Positions 35,164-44,500 are shown, counted from the first letter of the stretch. The stretch: DNA of 64,000 nt from Bifidobacteriaceae bacterium (GCA_031270825.1 JAISXH010000059.1:1-64000); one strand, 5' to 3'. The notes: generated by a model from the sequence alone, not told the origin. Made by a program: numbers and translations.

Positions 35164-35865
35164 ATGCGATTCCAGATTGAAACCCAGATGCAGTTTCCGA
35201 TGGCCCGTGTCCTGATGAACCAAGGCGAGATGGCGCGCATTCAACGCGGCGCCATGGTCTACAGATCCCAAGGCGTGGAGCTCAATGCCCGGCTCAACGC
35301 CTCCGGCGAGGGCATCGGCAAGTTTGTCAGGGCGGTGGCCCGCAGCGCCGTGTCCGGCGAGTCCACGTTCATCACCGAGGCGGTCTGCCAGGCGCCGTCT
35401 GGCGAGGTCGCGATCGCGCCGACCTACCCCGGAACGATTGCCCAACTCGATGTTGGCGCCAACCAGTACCGCCTCAATGACGGCGCCTTCTTGGCGATGG
35501 ACGCCACCGTCGCTTACACCCTGGAGCGTCAGAGCTTCGGCAAAGCGATGTTCGGCGGCCAGGGCGGCTTCTTCGTTATGACCACGAACGGCCAAGGCGC
35601 CCTGTTGGTCAACGCCTTCGGTTCGATCACCGAGATCCCGTTGGTCAACGCCAACGGCTTCGTGGTCGACAACCGCCATGTGGTCGCCTGGGACCGCAAC
35701 CTTGACTACCACATCGAAGCGCAGAGCGGCTTCTTCGGCTCGATTGGCACAGGAGAGGGCCTGGTCAACGTCTTTAGGGGGAGCGGCAAGATCCTGATCC
35801 AAAGCCTCAACCTGGAAACCTTCGCCGCCGCGCTGAACCCGTTGCTGCCGACCCGGTCCTCCTGA
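35164..35865 (+). CDS. AIM24 family protein
   Basis: 233 residues of the AIM24/TIGR00266 beta-sandwich family. Seen features are the N-terminal FPMARVLMNQGEMARIQRGAMV, GEVAIAPTYPGTIAQLDV near 80-97, the internal FGGQGGFFVMTTNGQGALLVNAFGSI, FVVDNRHVVAWDRNLDY and the final GTGEGLVNVFRGSGKILIQ. In other bacteria AIM24 genes occur near SPFH and zinc-ribbon genes, and both types are present in this window (38401 and 19933). No biochemical function is established. ATG 35164 has GGAGAG about 6 nt upstream. Confidence 0.88.
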   Translation: MRFQIETQMQFPMARVLMNQGEMARIQRGAMVYRSQGVELNARLNASGEGIGKFVRAVARSAVSGESTFITEAVCQAPSGEVAIAPTYPGTIAQLDVGANQYRLNDGAFLAMDATVAYTLERQSFGKAMFGGQGGFFVMTTNGQGALLVNAFGSITEIPLVNANGFVVDNRHVVAWDRNLDYHIEAQSGFFGSIGTGEGLVNVFRGSGKILIQSLNLETFAAALNPLLPTRSS

Positions 35866-36003
35866 GGCGCGCACGCGTGGCCTGAGAACAACGGTCCGTC
35901 GGCCGGGGCCGGCCGGCGTGCCGAGGGCGGCGCAGTCGGGCCAGGATCGGCGCATCGAAGACGAGCGCGCCGCAGCGCGGGCCGGTGGCCCAAGAACGGC
36001 CAA

Positions 36004-36654
36004 TTAGTAAGCGACGGTGAACCGCTCGCGGCGGTGGGCGGGATGCTCGATCTCATCGACCACGGCCAGCGCCAAGTCTCCGGCGGAAATGTTGGAGTTG
36101 CCGGATTCATCGGACAGCACCAGATCGCCGCCGGTGCGGTAACGCCCCAGTGTGGCTCCGGGCGCGAAGGCACCGAAGCCCGGCGCCGGGGAGACGCCGA
36201 ACCAGTCGACGCCCACGGGTGAAGCCTGAAGATCGGCCAGGACCTGGGCCATCTCATCGGCTTCGGCCTTGAACGCGGCCGGGAAGCTGGGCAGGTCGGC
36301 CAGGCGCGGTCCGCCGGGCTCGGTCGACAACGAGCCCGCCCCCAAGATCACGCCCAGGCGCAAGCCCAGCTTGTCGGCCAGGCTGATCAACTCGTCATCA
36401 ACCCGCCGGACTTGTCCAAGCATGGGCCCGCGAGGCGACAGCGCCGAGATCACCACATCGCTGTCGGCCGACACAGACTCCAGGAAGACCGGGTCGGCGA
36501 CCGAACCGTGAAGGTAGGCGACTGCGGGAACGCGCTGGGCGGCATCGGGCGCGGAGCGGGAAACCGACCGGACTTGGTGTCCGCGCCGGGCGGCCTCCGC
36601 GACAATCGCGGCGCCGGCGTAACCGGTCCCGCCCAAAACTGAGATTCTGGCCAT
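36004..36654 (-). CDS. NAD(P)-binding YwnB-like oxidoreductase
   Basis: 216-residue atypical SDR. The N-terminal cofactor motif is LGGTGYAGAAIV (about 7-18). SADSDVVISALSPRG near 62-76 is the position where NmrA-like proteins bind the dinucleotide. GVILGAGSL and VDWFGVSPAP follow, and the C-terminus has ISAGDLALAVVDEIEHPAHRRERF. This matches YwnB/YwnB-like reductases of unknown substrate. ATG 36654 has GAGGAGA 6 nt upstream. A dispersed element lies 15 bp upstream, in the divergent region shared with thrC. Confidence 0.82.
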   Translation of the reverse strand: MARISVLGGTGYAGAAIVAEAARRGHQVRSVSRSAPDAAQRVPAVAYLHGSVADPVFLESVSADSDVVISALSPRGPMLGQVRRVDDELISLADKLGLRLGVILGAGSLSTEPGGPRLADLPSFPAAFKAEADEMAQVLADLQASPVGVDWFGVSPAPGFGAFAPGATLGRYRTGGDLVLSDESGNSNISAGDLALAVVDEIEHPAHRRERFTVAY

Positions 36655-36669
36655 GGTGATTCTCCTCGG

Positions 36670-36802
36670 TTAGGAGCGTGGTGAACAACCACGCTCCGAC
36701 TGTGTTGAGGTGGGCAGCGCGAAGCGTTGACCTAAGGAAACGCGGAAAGCAAGCACAGCTTCGCGCCGAGGAATCCGGTTTTATTCACCGGATTCCTCGG
36801 CG
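36670..36802 (+). repeat. Dispersed two-hairpin element, copy 3
   Basis: It starts TTAGGAGCGTGGTGAACAAC, with CCACGCTCC closing the 5' hairpin. A diverged body follows (GGCAGCGCGAAGCGTTGACC, GGAAACGCGGAAAGCAAGCA). The 3' hairpin is CCGAGGAATCCGGT paired with CACCGGATTCCTCGG. It occupies the divergent spacer between the YwnB-like gene and thrC. Confidence 0.82.
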
Positions 36803-36832
36803 TCGATTTCCGGCCAATCTACACGCCTCCGT

Positions 36833-36838
36833 TAGCCT
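36833..36838 (+). promoter_or_regulatory. TAGCCT -10 element, leaderless thrC start
   Basis: TAGCCT is followed after 8 nt by GTG 36847. The -35 region would lie at the right edge of the dispersed element. Confidence 0.4.
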
Positions 36839-36846
36839 TGGGGGCT

Positions 36847-38271
36847 GTGCGCTACGTTTCCACGCGGGCGGCCGGCGGCGAAGGGCTGCCCTTCCGCGAC
36901 ATCTTGCTGTCCGGCCTGGCGCCTGACGGCGGCCTCTACATTCCCAGGCGCTACCCCGAGGTCTCTCCCGGCCGGCTAGACCAGTGGCGCGAGGTGCTGG
37001 CCGGCCAGGGCTACGCCGCGCTGGCCGCCCAGGTGCTGGACTTGTTCGCGCCGGACTACCCGGCCGGCGAAACCCTGCGGTTGGCCCGGTCCGCCTACAC
37101 CACCGAGGCGTTCGGGGATCCTGAAATCGTGCCGGTCGACCATCTGGAGGGCACGCGGCTGTTCTTGGCCCACCTGTCGAACGGGCCCACGGCGGCTTTC
37201 AAGGACATGGCCATGCAGCTGATCGGACCGCTTTTCGAGTATGAATTGGAGCAGCGCGACGCCTGGATGACCGTGTTGGGGGCGACCTCTGGGGACACCG
37301 GCGGCGCGGCCGAACACGCTCTGTTGGGGCGCGAGCGCCTGCGCGTGGCCATGCTGACGCCCAGGGGACGGATGACGCCGTTCCAACAGGCCCAGATGTT
37401 CTCGATCGACGATCCGGTGGTGGCGAATCTGGCCATCGACGGCGTTTTCGACGACTGCCAGGACCTGGTCAAAGCGGTCAACCTGGACCGGGAGTTCAAA
37501 GAGCGCTGGCGAATCGGCGCGGTCAACTCGATCAATTGGGCCCGCGTGGCGGCCCAAGTGGTCTACTACTTCGCCGCCTACTTCCGCAGCGGCCAGGACC
37601 GCGTCTCCTTCGCCGTCCCGACCGGCAATTTCGGCAACATCCTGGCCGGGCACGTGGCCCGACAGATGGGCCTCCCGGTGGACCGCCTGATCCTGGCGAC
37701 CAATGAGAACAACGTCTTGGACGAGTTCTTCACCACCGGCGTCTACCGTCCGCGCGCCTCCAGCCAGACCCTCGAAACCTCTAGCCCCTCGATGGACATC
37801 TCCAAAGCCTCCAACTTCGAACGCTTCGTCGCCGACTTATTGGGTCGCGACGGCGAGCGCGTGGCCCATTTGTTCGGGCAGGTCTTGCCAGAAGACGGCT
37901 TCTTCGACCTGTCCGGCACGCCCGAGTTCGCGGCCGCCAGCGAGCGTTTCGGCTTCGTTTCCGGCGGTTCGACCCACGCTGACCGTCTGGCCGCGATTCG
38001 ACGGTTGTGGCGCGACCACCAAGTCTTGGTCGACCCCCACACCGCCGATGCCGTCCACCTCGCCTTGGCGTCGGGGGTTCCGGGGCCGATAATCGTCACC
38101 GAGACGGCTTTGCCGGTCAAATTCGCCCAGACCATCGCAGAGGCGATCGGGGCGCCGCCGCCGGTGCCGGCCCGTTTCGCCGGTCTGATGGACGCGCCCC
38201 GCCACGTCACCGACTTACCCAATGACGCCGCCGTGCTCAAGGGTTGGCTTGCGGACTGGCTGGCCGGATAG
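36847..38271 (+). CDS. thrC: Threonine synthase
   Basis: PLP enzyme of 474 residues that converts O-phosphohomoserine to threonine. It is the longer E. coli-like class: an N-terminal MRYVSTRAAGGEGLPFRDILLSGLAPDGGLYIP in two conserved halves, the PLP lysine in SNGPTAAFKDMAMQ near 115, SGDTGGAAEHAL near 155, and FAVPTGNFGNILAGH near 260 for phosphate binding. GTG 36847 is 8 nt after TAGCCT; TTG 36838 is an alternative. No hom or thrB gene is next to it. A short hairpin (38307-38326) follows the stop. Confidence 0.95.
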   Translation: MRYVSTRAAGGEGLPFRDILLSGLAPDGGLYIPRRYPEVSPGRLDQWREVLAGQGYAALAAQVLDLFAPDYPAGETLRLARSAYTTEAFGDPEIVPVDHLEGTRLFLAHLSNGPTAAFKDMAMQLIGPLFEYELEQRDAWMTVLGATSGDTGGAAEHALLGRERLRVAMLTPRGRMTPFQQAQMFSIDDPVVANLAIDGVFDDCQDLVKAVNLDREFKERWRIGAVNSINWARVAAQVVYYFAAYFRSGQDRVSFAVPTGNFGNILAGHVARQMGLPVDRLILATNENNVLDEFFTTGVYRPRASSQTLETSSPSMDISKASNFERFVADLLGRDGERVAHLFGQVLPEDGFFDLSGTPEFAAASERFGFVSGGSTHADRLAAIRRLWRDHQVLVDPHTADAVHLALASGVPGPIIVTETALPVKFAQTIAEAIGAPPPVPARFAGLMDAPRHVTDLPNDAAVLKGWLADWLAG

Positions 38272-38306
38272 GCTAGCCGATGGGCTTTTCCGGCGGCGAC
38301 GGAACC

Positions 38307-38326
38307 CTGCGCCACTCCCGGCGCAG
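38307..38326 (+). terminator. Hairpin after thrC
   Basis: CTGCGCC (38307-38313) pairs with GGCGCAG (38320-38326) around a 6-nt loop, 35 bp after the thrC stop. It has no T-tract. Confidence 0.4.
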
Positions 38327-38400
38327 AACGTTGACGCTTTTCGCCGCCGTAGGCGTGGGCAGACCAAGACGAGCAAGACCCGACTCGGGAAGGAAATGAC

Positions 38401-39693
38401 ATGGGATTGATCCGGGCGGCTATGGGCGCCGTGGGCGGGACACTGGCCGATCAGTGGCAGGACGCCATCGGCGTGCCGGGCCAGTTGGTCAAACAGGACA
38501 CGTTGCTGATCAAAGGACAGCCGCTGAGGGCGGACGCGCGCAGTTCCAACGTCAAAGGCACCACCGACGTGATTTCCAACGGTTCCCGCATCGTGGTGCC
38601 GACCAGCACGGCCTTGCTGTTGGTTGACGGCGGCCAGGTGGTTGACGTCTCCACCGAGGCGGGCTATTACACGGTCGACAACTCGGCCCAGCCCTCGGTG
38701 TTCGTGGGCCAATGGGGCGACTCGGTGCGCCAAGCCTGGGAGCGCTTCAAGTTCGGCGGCACCACGCCGCAGCAGCAGATCGCGCTGTTCATCACCCAGC
38801 GCGAGATCAGGGACATCAAGTTCGGCACCAAACAGCCGATCCAGTATTTCGACACCTTCTACAACTCCGAGTTGTTCCTGCGCACATTCGGCTCTTTCAC
38901 CATCTTGATCAACAACCCGGTGTTGTTCTTCGCCAACGTCTACGACAAGACTTCCCCGAGGGTGAATTTCTCCGACATCCACGACCAGTTCCTGTCCGAA
39001 TTCATGGCCAAGCTGACCACCGCGATCTCGCAATTGAGCGGCCAGGGCGTGCGGGTCAGCGCGGTCCAGCAGCATCAAGACTTGCTGTCGCAGGCCATGG
39101 CCCAGTTGTTGGACACGGACTGGACCCAGGTCCGCGGGATCGAGATCGTCCGGGTCGCGGTCGAATCGATCAGCTACACCGACGAGTCGCGCGAACTGAT
39201 CAACCTGCGCAACCGCGGCGCCATGCTGTCCGACCCAGCCATCCAGCGGGGCTACGTGGCCGGGACGGTGGCGGACGCCCTCAACGCCGCCGGATCGAAT
39301 CCGGCCGGCGGCGGGGCCGGCGGAATGCTCGGCATCGGCTTCGCCGGCGGCGCGGCCGGCGGACTGTTCGGCGGTCCGCTGGTGCCACCCGCCCCGGCGG
39401 CGCCAGTGGCGCCAGTCGCGCCGGCGCCTCCAGGGGCGGCGCCGGTGGTTCAAGTGCCGCCGCCGCAGCAATACCCGCCCGCGCCCGCCGCGGCCGCCGT
39501 TCCCGCGGCTGGCCAGGCGCCAGCGCCAGCGCCCGCTCAGCCGGCGCCTGGTCCGGGGGCGCCCGAGGGCGGCCAGGCGCCGCCGCCAGCCCCGGCGGCA
39601 TCGGGCGGCCCGGGGCCGCGGTTCTGCCCCGACTGCGGGACGCCAACCACCGGCACCAAGTTCTGCGGCAACTGCGGCTACCAGCTCTACTGA
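38401..39693 (+). CDS. SPFH-domain protein with C-terminal zinc ribbon
   Basis: 430 residues. The SPFH (band 7) domain covers about 40-290, with RIVVPTSTALLLVDGGQVVD and IEIVRVAVESISYTDESRELINLRNRG as landmarks. A Gly-rich segment and a long Pro/Ala linker (about 320-405) follow. The C-terminal zinc ribbon has two pairs of cysteines (CPDCG, CGNCG). The family is annotated elsewhere as a virion core protein homologue, a misleading name; SPFH proteins form membrane-associated rings. No hydrophobic N-terminal anchor is visible, so membrane contact would be peripheral. ATG 38401 follows a weak GGAAGG at 38389. Confidence 0.85.
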   Translation: MGLIRAAMGAVGGTLADQWQDAIGVPGQLVKQDTLLIKGQPLRADARSSNVKGTTDVISNGSRIVVPTSTALLLVDGGQVVDVSTEAGYYTVDNSAQPSVFVGQWGDSVRQAWERFKFGGTTPQQQIALFITQREIRDIKFGTKQPIQYFDTFYNSELFLRTFGSFTILINNPVLFFANVYDKTSPRVNFSDIHDQFLSEFMAKLTTAISQLSGQGVRVSAVQQHQDLLSQAMAQLLDTDWTQVRGIEIVRVAVESISYTDESRELINLRNRGAMLSDPAIQRGYVAGTVADALNAAGSNPAGGGAGGMLGIGFAGGAAGGLFGGPLVPPAPAAPVAPVAPAPPGAAPVVQVPPPQQYPPAPAAAAVPAAGQAPAPAPAQPAPGPGAPEGGQAPPPAPAASGGPGPRFCPDCGTPTTGTKFCGNCGYQLY

Positions 39694-40013
39694 CGCCGGA
39701 CGGGCACGCGCCCGGACTCAGCGGGCACCCGGGGGTCATGCTGGTGACGGTGCTGTGGCGGCGCGTTACAAGTTTGCCGCCGCGACCGGTCGCGTTTAGG
39801 CTTTGATCCGCGTTTGGTTCGGGCCGTGATTGTCCATGCCCGTCAGCGGGCTGATTTCAGGCGGTCCTCAGGGGCGCGTCCCGGCCGAACGCGGGGCTCA
39901 TCGCCGATGGGCCGCCTAACCAAGACCCTCCCGGACGGGTCGCGGACCGCTTTGGGCCTCGCGCCCGGCGCCGCATTCTGCCCGCGAGCCCCGGCCTCAC
40001 GAAGGAGAGCCCT
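39694..40013. other. Spacer upstream of metE
   Basis: 320 bp without a gene. I looked for a cobalamin box or a SAM riboswitch that could control metE and did not find one. A GAAGGAGAG ribosome binding site precedes GTG 40014. Confidence 0.45.
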
Positions 40014-42332
40014 GTGACCACCAAACCAACCGCGACCGTTCTCGGCTACCCGCGCCAGGGACCCCATCGGGAGCTGAAGACAGCCGTCGAAGCCTACTGG
40101 GCTGGTCGCGCCTCGGCCGAGGAACTCGACGCCGCCACCCAGGCGCTGCGCCTGGGCCGGCTGGCCGAATTGGCAGCCGCCGGTTTGGGGGAGGTCCCCA
40201 GCAACGACTTCTCGCTGTATGACCACGTCCTGGACACGCTCTGGCTGCTTGGCGCCATCCCAGAGCGGTTCCAGCGGTTCGGCGAGACGCACGCTGCCGC
40301 CCGCCCGGCCACCGATCTGGACTTGTACTTCGCGCTCGCCCGCGGCGCGGAAGGCCTGGAGCCGCTGGAGATGACCAAATGGTTCGACACCAACTATCAC
40401 TACTTGGTCCCGGAGCTAGGCCCTGACACCGCGTTCACCCTCAATTCAGCCAAAGTCCTGGCCGAGTTCAACGAGGCGAAACAGGCCGGTCTGGTCACCC
40501 GGCCGGTGCTGCTAGGGCCGGTCAGCTTCCTCTTGCTGGCCAAGCCCGCAGACGCCGACGCCAGCGCGGGGAGCCCATTCCGGCCGCTTGACCTGCTGGA
40601 TCGCATCCTGCCGCTATATGTGGAGCTGCTGGCGCGTTTGCGCGAGCACGGCGTCGAATGGGTCCAACTGGATGAGCCCTGTTTGGTTCTGGACCAGCCT
40701 CAGGAGGTGCTGGACCGCACCGCGCAGGCTTATCAAGTGTTGGGGGGCGCGGCGCACCGCCCCGCCATCCTGGTCGCCACCTACTTCGACCGCCTGGGCG
40801 AGGCCCTGCCGGTGTTGGCGGCCGCTCCGATCGAGGGGCTGGCCTTGGATTTCACCGGCCCGGCGGAGGCGAATCTGGAGCACCTCGAGCAGATCGGCCC
40901 CCTGCGGGGCAAGCGATTGGTGGCGGGCCTGATCGACGGGCGCAATATCTGGACGGCGGACCTGGACCAGGCGCTCACCCGGGCCGAGCGTCTGGCGCCG
41001 CTGGCCGAGCGGCTGGACGTGGCGGCATCGTGCTCCTTGTTGCATGTGCCCCTGGATGTCGAACTGGAGGAGGCGGCGCCGGCGGAACTCGACGGCTGGC
41101 TGGCCTTCGCCCGCCAGAAGCTGGCCGAGGCGGTGATCGTGGCGCGGGGGCTGGCCGGCGGACGCGGCGCCATTGGCGAAGAGCTTCTCCGCAACCGCGA
41201 CGTGCTGGCCCGGCGGGCGGGTTCGGCGCTGACCCACGTCGCGGCGGTGCGCGCGCGGCTGGCCGCGCTCGGGGCCAAGCTGGAACGCCGGTCCACGCCC
41301 TACGCCGAGCGGGCGGCGGCGCAGCAGTCGTTGCTGGGGCTGCCGGAACTGCCGACCACCACCATCGGGTCTTTCCCGCAGACGGCTCGGCTCCGTTCGG
41401 CGCGGGCGGCGCGGCGGCGCGGGGCGCTGACCGAAGCCGAGTACCAGGACGTGATGCGGGCGGAGGTCGCTGCTGTGATCGAGGCGCAGGAGCGCTTGGG
41501 GCTCGATGTCCTGGTGCACGGCGAGCCGGAGCGCAACGACATGGTGCAGTATTTCGCCGAGCAGTTAGACGGGTACTGGGCCAGCCAGAACGGTTGGGTG
41601 CAGTCCTATGGCAGCCGCTACGTGCGCCCGCCGATCCTGTTCGGGGACGTGTCGCGGCCGGCCGCCATGACCGTTCCGTGGACCACCTACGCGCAGAGCC
41701 TGACTGATCGTCCGGTCAAGGGCATGCTGACGGGACCGGTGACAATGCTGGCGTGGTCGTTCGTGCGGGACGATCAGCCGCTGGCGGCGACGGCCGCCCA
41801 GGTGGCCCTGGCGCTCAGGGACGAAGTCCTGGACCTGGAGCGGGCGGGAACGGCCATCATCCAGGTGGACGAGCCGGCTTTGCGGGAGTTGTTGCCGCTC
41901 AGACGGGCCGACCGTCCCGCCTATCTGGACTGGGCGGTGGGAGCATTCTGGCTGACCACCGCGGGCGTGGCCGATTCGACGCAGATTCACACCCATATGT
42001 GCTACGCCGAATTCGGGGACATCCTGGAGGCCATTGTGGCCATGGATCCGGACGTGATCTCGTTGGAGGCAGCCCGTTCGGGGGCCGGCGTGATCGCCGC
42101 CCTGGGCGCCTCGGGGCTGGTCGGGGCCGTTGGTCCGGGCGTCTGGGACATCCATTCACCGCGGGTTCCCTCCCTTGAGGAGCTGGTCGGCAAGGTGGCG
42201 GCGGTCCGGTCCGCGTTCCAGGACAGAGCGTGGGTCAACCCCGACTGCGGTCTGAAAACGCGCCGTCCTCAGGAAGTCGAGGCGGCCTTGGCCAACCTGG
42301 TCGCGGCGGCCCGTCAGGTCCGCGCCTCCTAG
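40014..42332 (+). CDS. metE: Cobalamin-independent methionine synthase
   Basis: Transfers the methyl group of 5-methyltetrahydropteroyl-triglutamate to homocysteine. The protein is 772 residues, the normal two-barrel size. The N-terminal barrel starts TATVLGYPRQGPHRELKTAVE. The catalytic barrel has LPTTTIGSFPQTARLRSARA near 445. The zinc ligands are in HTHMCYAEF (His and Cys), in the Glu of SLEAARSG, and in the final VNPDCGLKTR. GTG 40014 has an AAGGAGAG ribosome binding site. The gene stands alone. The organism can therefore make methionine without vitamin B12. Confidence 0.96.
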   Translation: MTTKPTATVLGYPRQGPHRELKTAVEAYWAGRASAEELDAATQALRLGRLAELAAAGLGEVPSNDFSLYDHVLDTLWLLGAIPERFQRFGETHAAARPATDLDLYFALARGAEGLEPLEMTKWFDTNYHYLVPELGPDTAFTLNSAKVLAEFNEAKQAGLVTRPVLLGPVSFLLLAKPADADASAGSPFRPLDLLDRILPLYVELLARLREHGVEWVQLDEPCLVLDQPQEVLDRTAQAYQVLGGAAHRPAILVATYFDRLGEALPVLAAAPIEGLALDFTGPAEANLEHLEQIGPLRGKRLVAGLIDGRNIWTADLDQALTRAERLAPLAERLDVAASCSLLHVPLDVELEEAAPAELDGWLAFARQKLAEAVIVARGLAGGRGAIGEELLRNRDVLARRAGSALTHVAAVRARLAALGAKLERRSTPYAERAAAQQSLLGLPELPTTTIGSFPQTARLRSARAARRRGALTEAEYQDVMRAEVAAVIEAQERLGLDVLVHGEPERNDMVQYFAEQLDGYWASQNGWVQSYGSRYVRPPILFGDVSRPAAMTVPWTTYAQSLTDRPVKGMLTGPVTMLAWSFVRDDQPLAATAAQVALALRDEVLDLERAGTAIIQVDEPALRELLPLRRADRPAYLDWAVGAFWLTTAGVADSTQIHTHMCYAEFGDILEAIVAMDPDVISLEAARSGAGVIAALGASGLVGAVGPGVWDIHSPRVPSLEELVGKVAAVRSAFQDRAWVNPDCGLKTRRPQEVEAALANLVAAARQVRAS

Positions 42333-42451
42333 CGGCCGGGGCCCGCCGGGGCCCGCCCGGGCCCGGGCCCGCTTAGAAAGCTGGCCGGCCGACCAGACCC
42401 AGGAACTTGACTTCCGCCCGGTGGCGAGGCCCAGAATCGGGACGGCTCGGG

Positions 42452-42457
42452 TAGCGT
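42452..42457 (+). promoter_or_regulatory. TAGCGT -10 element of the tlyA cluster
   Basis: TAGCGT is followed after 8 nt by GTG 42466, the first gene of the tlyA-nadK-recN run. Confidence 0.45.
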
Positions 42458-42465
42458 TGGTGGGC

Positions 42466-42609
42466 GTGACCGCCGATCAACTCGCCGCTGATGCGATCCT
42501 TCAACGTGTGGAGGCCGCCCAGGACGCGCCGCTGGCCGAACGAGTGGACGTTTACGAGGCGGCGTTGAACGATTTGGAAGCCATGCTGGCGAAAGCCATG
42601 CCGCGATGA
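42466..42609 (+). CDS. Small conserved protein upstream of tlyA
   Basis: 47 residues, mostly a two-helix acidic protein: QLAADAILQRVEAAQDAP, then LAERVDVYEAALNDLEAML. A protein of this size and pattern is commonly found directly upstream of tlyA in actinobacteria; its function is unknown. GTG 42466 is chosen over the 62-residue frame from 42421 because TAGCGT lies 8 nt upstream. Its stop overlaps the tlyA ATG (ATGA), so translation is coupled. Confidence 0.7.
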   Translation: MTADQLAADAILQRVEAAQDAPLAERVDVYEAALNDLEAMLAKAMPR

Positions 42610-43652
42610 ACCAGGCGAAACGCCGATTGGACGCGGAAATGGTGCGCCGGGGGTTGGCCCGGTCGCGTGACCATGCCGCCGAACTGATCGCCGCAGGGGC
42701 GGTCAAGGCGGCTGGAATCGCCGCCCGCAAGCCCGCCACCCAGGTCTCCCAGGACGCCTCGATTAAGGTCGATTCGGAGGACGCCGGCGATGACGCCTAT
42801 GCTTCCCGCGGGGCCCACAAGCTGGCCGGGGCTCTCGAGGTCCTGGCCGCCCGCGGCCGCTGCCCGAATGTCGAAGGGCTGTTCTGCCTCGACGCCGGCG
42901 CTTCGACCGGGGGCTTCACCGACGTGCTGCTGCGTCGGGGGGCGGCGTTGGTCCACGCGGTCGACGTGGGCTACGGCCAATTGGTCTGGCGGCTGCGCCA
43001 GGACGCGCGCGTCCAGGTCCACGACCGGACCAACGTCCGTCATCTGACGGCGGGGATGTTGGATCCGGCGCCGCAATTGGTGGTGGCGGATTTGTCGTTC
43101 ATTTCGCTTAGAACGGTGCTGCCCGCGCTCAAGGCCGTGGCCGCGCCGGGAGCGGATTTCTTGGTCATGGTCAAGCCGCAGTTCGAGGTCGGCAGGGCGA
43201 AGCTGCCAGCGGGCGGCGTGGTCAGCGACCCGGCCGACCGGGCCGGCGCCGTGGCGGCGGTCGCCGAGGCCGCCACCGCCCTCGGCCTGGCGGTCAAGGA
43301 CGTGGTCCGCTCGCCTCTGCCCGGACCGTCCGGGAACGTCGAGTTTTTCCTCCTTTTGGGGGACGTGGCGGACGATGCCGTAGGGGATGCGGCAGGCGGC
43401 GCCCGGGCAGACGCGGTGGGGGACGCCGCGGCCGACGCGGCAGGGGCGCCCGTGGCAGACGTGGTGGACGATGCCGTGGGGCAGGTCCTAGCCGGCCAGC
43501 GGTTGGCGGACGCCATAGCCGAAGAGGTGGAGGGATCGGCGGCGGGCACAAGCCCCGCGCACGGCGCTGCTGGGGCCGGTTTGCCGGACGCTGGACACAG
43601 ACCTGCCGGAGCGCCGGCGAACCCGTCCCCGCGAATGGCCGGTGTCACATGA
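42606..43652 (+). CDS. tlyA: rRNA 2'-O-methyltransferase TlyA with a long low-complexity tail
   Basis: Methylates 2'-O of cytidines in 16S and 23S rRNA; loss gives capreomycin resistance in mycobacteria. The S4 domain is at about 1-60 (RLDAEMVRRGLARSRDHAAEL). The SAM site is FCLDAGASTGGFTDVLL near 96. The catalytic region has DLSFISLRTVLPAL and VKPQFEVG near 180-200. The usual protein is about 270 residues. Here about 95 extra residues, rich in Ala, Asp, Gly and Val, follow NVEFFLLLGD and are encoded by imperfect GC-rich repeats. The stop overlaps the nadK start by 4 bases. Confidence 0.93.
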   Translation: MNQAKRRLDAEMVRRGLARSRDHAAELIAAGAVKAAGIAARKPATQVSQDASIKVDSEDAGDDAYASRGAHKLAGALEVLAARGRCPNVEGLFCLDAGASTGGFTDVLLRRGAALVHAVDVGYGQLVWRLRQDARVQVHDRTNVRHLTAGMLDPAPQLVVADLSFISLRTVLPALKAVAAPGADFLVMVKPQFEVGRAKLPAGGVVSDPADRAGAVAAVAEAATALGLAVKDVVRSPLPGPSGNVEFFLLLGDVADDAVGDAAGGARADAVGDAAADAAGAPVADVVDDAVGQVLAGQRLADAIAEEVEGSAAGTSPAHGAAGAGLPDAGHRPAGAPANPSPRMAGVT

Positions 43653-44497
43653 AGAGCGTGCTGATCATGGCCCACATGGCCGAACACGACGCTGAAGCGG
43701 CCCAGGCGCTGGCCCAGGTCCGCTTCCAGGAGGCTGGCTGGCAGGCCATCACGCCAGAAGAATTCGACGGCCAACATCTGGACCTGGTGTTGGTGCTGGG
43801 CGGCGACGGCACCCTGTTGCGGGCCGCCGAATTGGTTCACGACCAGGCCACGCCCTTGCTGGGAGTGAATCTTGGCCACCTCGGATTCCTGGCCGAATGC
43901 GAGGCCGCCGAACTGCCGATCGCCATCGAAAAAGTTGTCCGGGGCGAATACCAGGTCGAGGGGCGGTCGACAGTCGACGTGGCCGTGACCCACCCTGGCC
44001 GGGAGGTTTGGCGGGGCTGGGCGCTGAACGAGGTCACGGTCGAGAAGATCCTGCCCCAGCGGATGGTCGAGGTGATCCTGTCGGTGGACGGACAGGACTT
44101 GAGCGCTTTCGGTTGCGACGGCCTGGTGGTCTCGACCGCGACAGGCTCGACCGGGCACGCTTTCTCCGGCGGCGGCCCGGTGGTCTGGCCGGAACTGGAG
44201 GCGCTCTTGGTGGTGCCTCTGGCCGCGCACGCGCTGTTCAACCGCCCGCTGCTGGTGACGCCGCAGTCCAAGGTCACCGTCGAGGTCTCGCCTGTTTCTC
44301 GCTCCGGAGCGCTGGCCACTTGCGATGGGCGGCGCACCGCGCCCCTCGAGATGGGCGGCCGCATGGACGTGACCGCGGGCAGCGGGCGAGTCAACCTGGT
44401 TCGCTTCGGCGGCCAGCCCTTCTCCGAGCGCCTGGTTCGGAAGTTCTCGCTGCCGGTCCGCTCGTGGCGCGAGCGGGCCGCTGACCGGGCGGGCTAA
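43649..44497 (+). CDS. nadK: NAD kinase
   Basis: Phosphorylates NAD to NADP. The protein is 282 residues. The ATP/NAD motif GGDGTLLRA is near 52-60, and GVNLGHLGFLAE near 73-84. The usual DGxxxSTPTGSTAYxxSAGGP box appears as DGLVVSTATGSTGHAFSGGGP, with small changes at three positions that conserve the key Asp and Gly-Ser-Thr. The gene lies between tlyA and recN, as in Mycobacterium tuberculosis Rv1694-Rv1696. Both flanking junctions are tight: a 4-base overlap upstream and 3 bp downstream. Confidence 0.94.
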   Translation: MKSVLIMAHMAEHDAEAAQALAQVRFQEAGWQAITPEEFDGQHLDLVLVLGGDGTLLRAAELVHDQATPLLGVNLGHLGFLAECEAAELPIAIEKVVRGEYQVEGRSTVDVAVTHPGREVWRGWALNEVTVEKILPQRMVEVILSVDGQDLSAFGCDGLVVSTATGSTGHAFSGGGPVVWPELEALLVVPLAAHALFNRPLLVTPQSKVTVEVSPVSRSGALATCDGRRTAPLEMGGRMDVTAGSGRVNLVRFGGQPFSERLVRKFSLPVRSWRERAADRAG

Positions 44498-44500
44498 GCC

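Noticed and set aside
39694..40013. Cobalamin or SAM riboswitch in front of metE
   Set aside because: No B12 box or S-box core could be found in the spacer.
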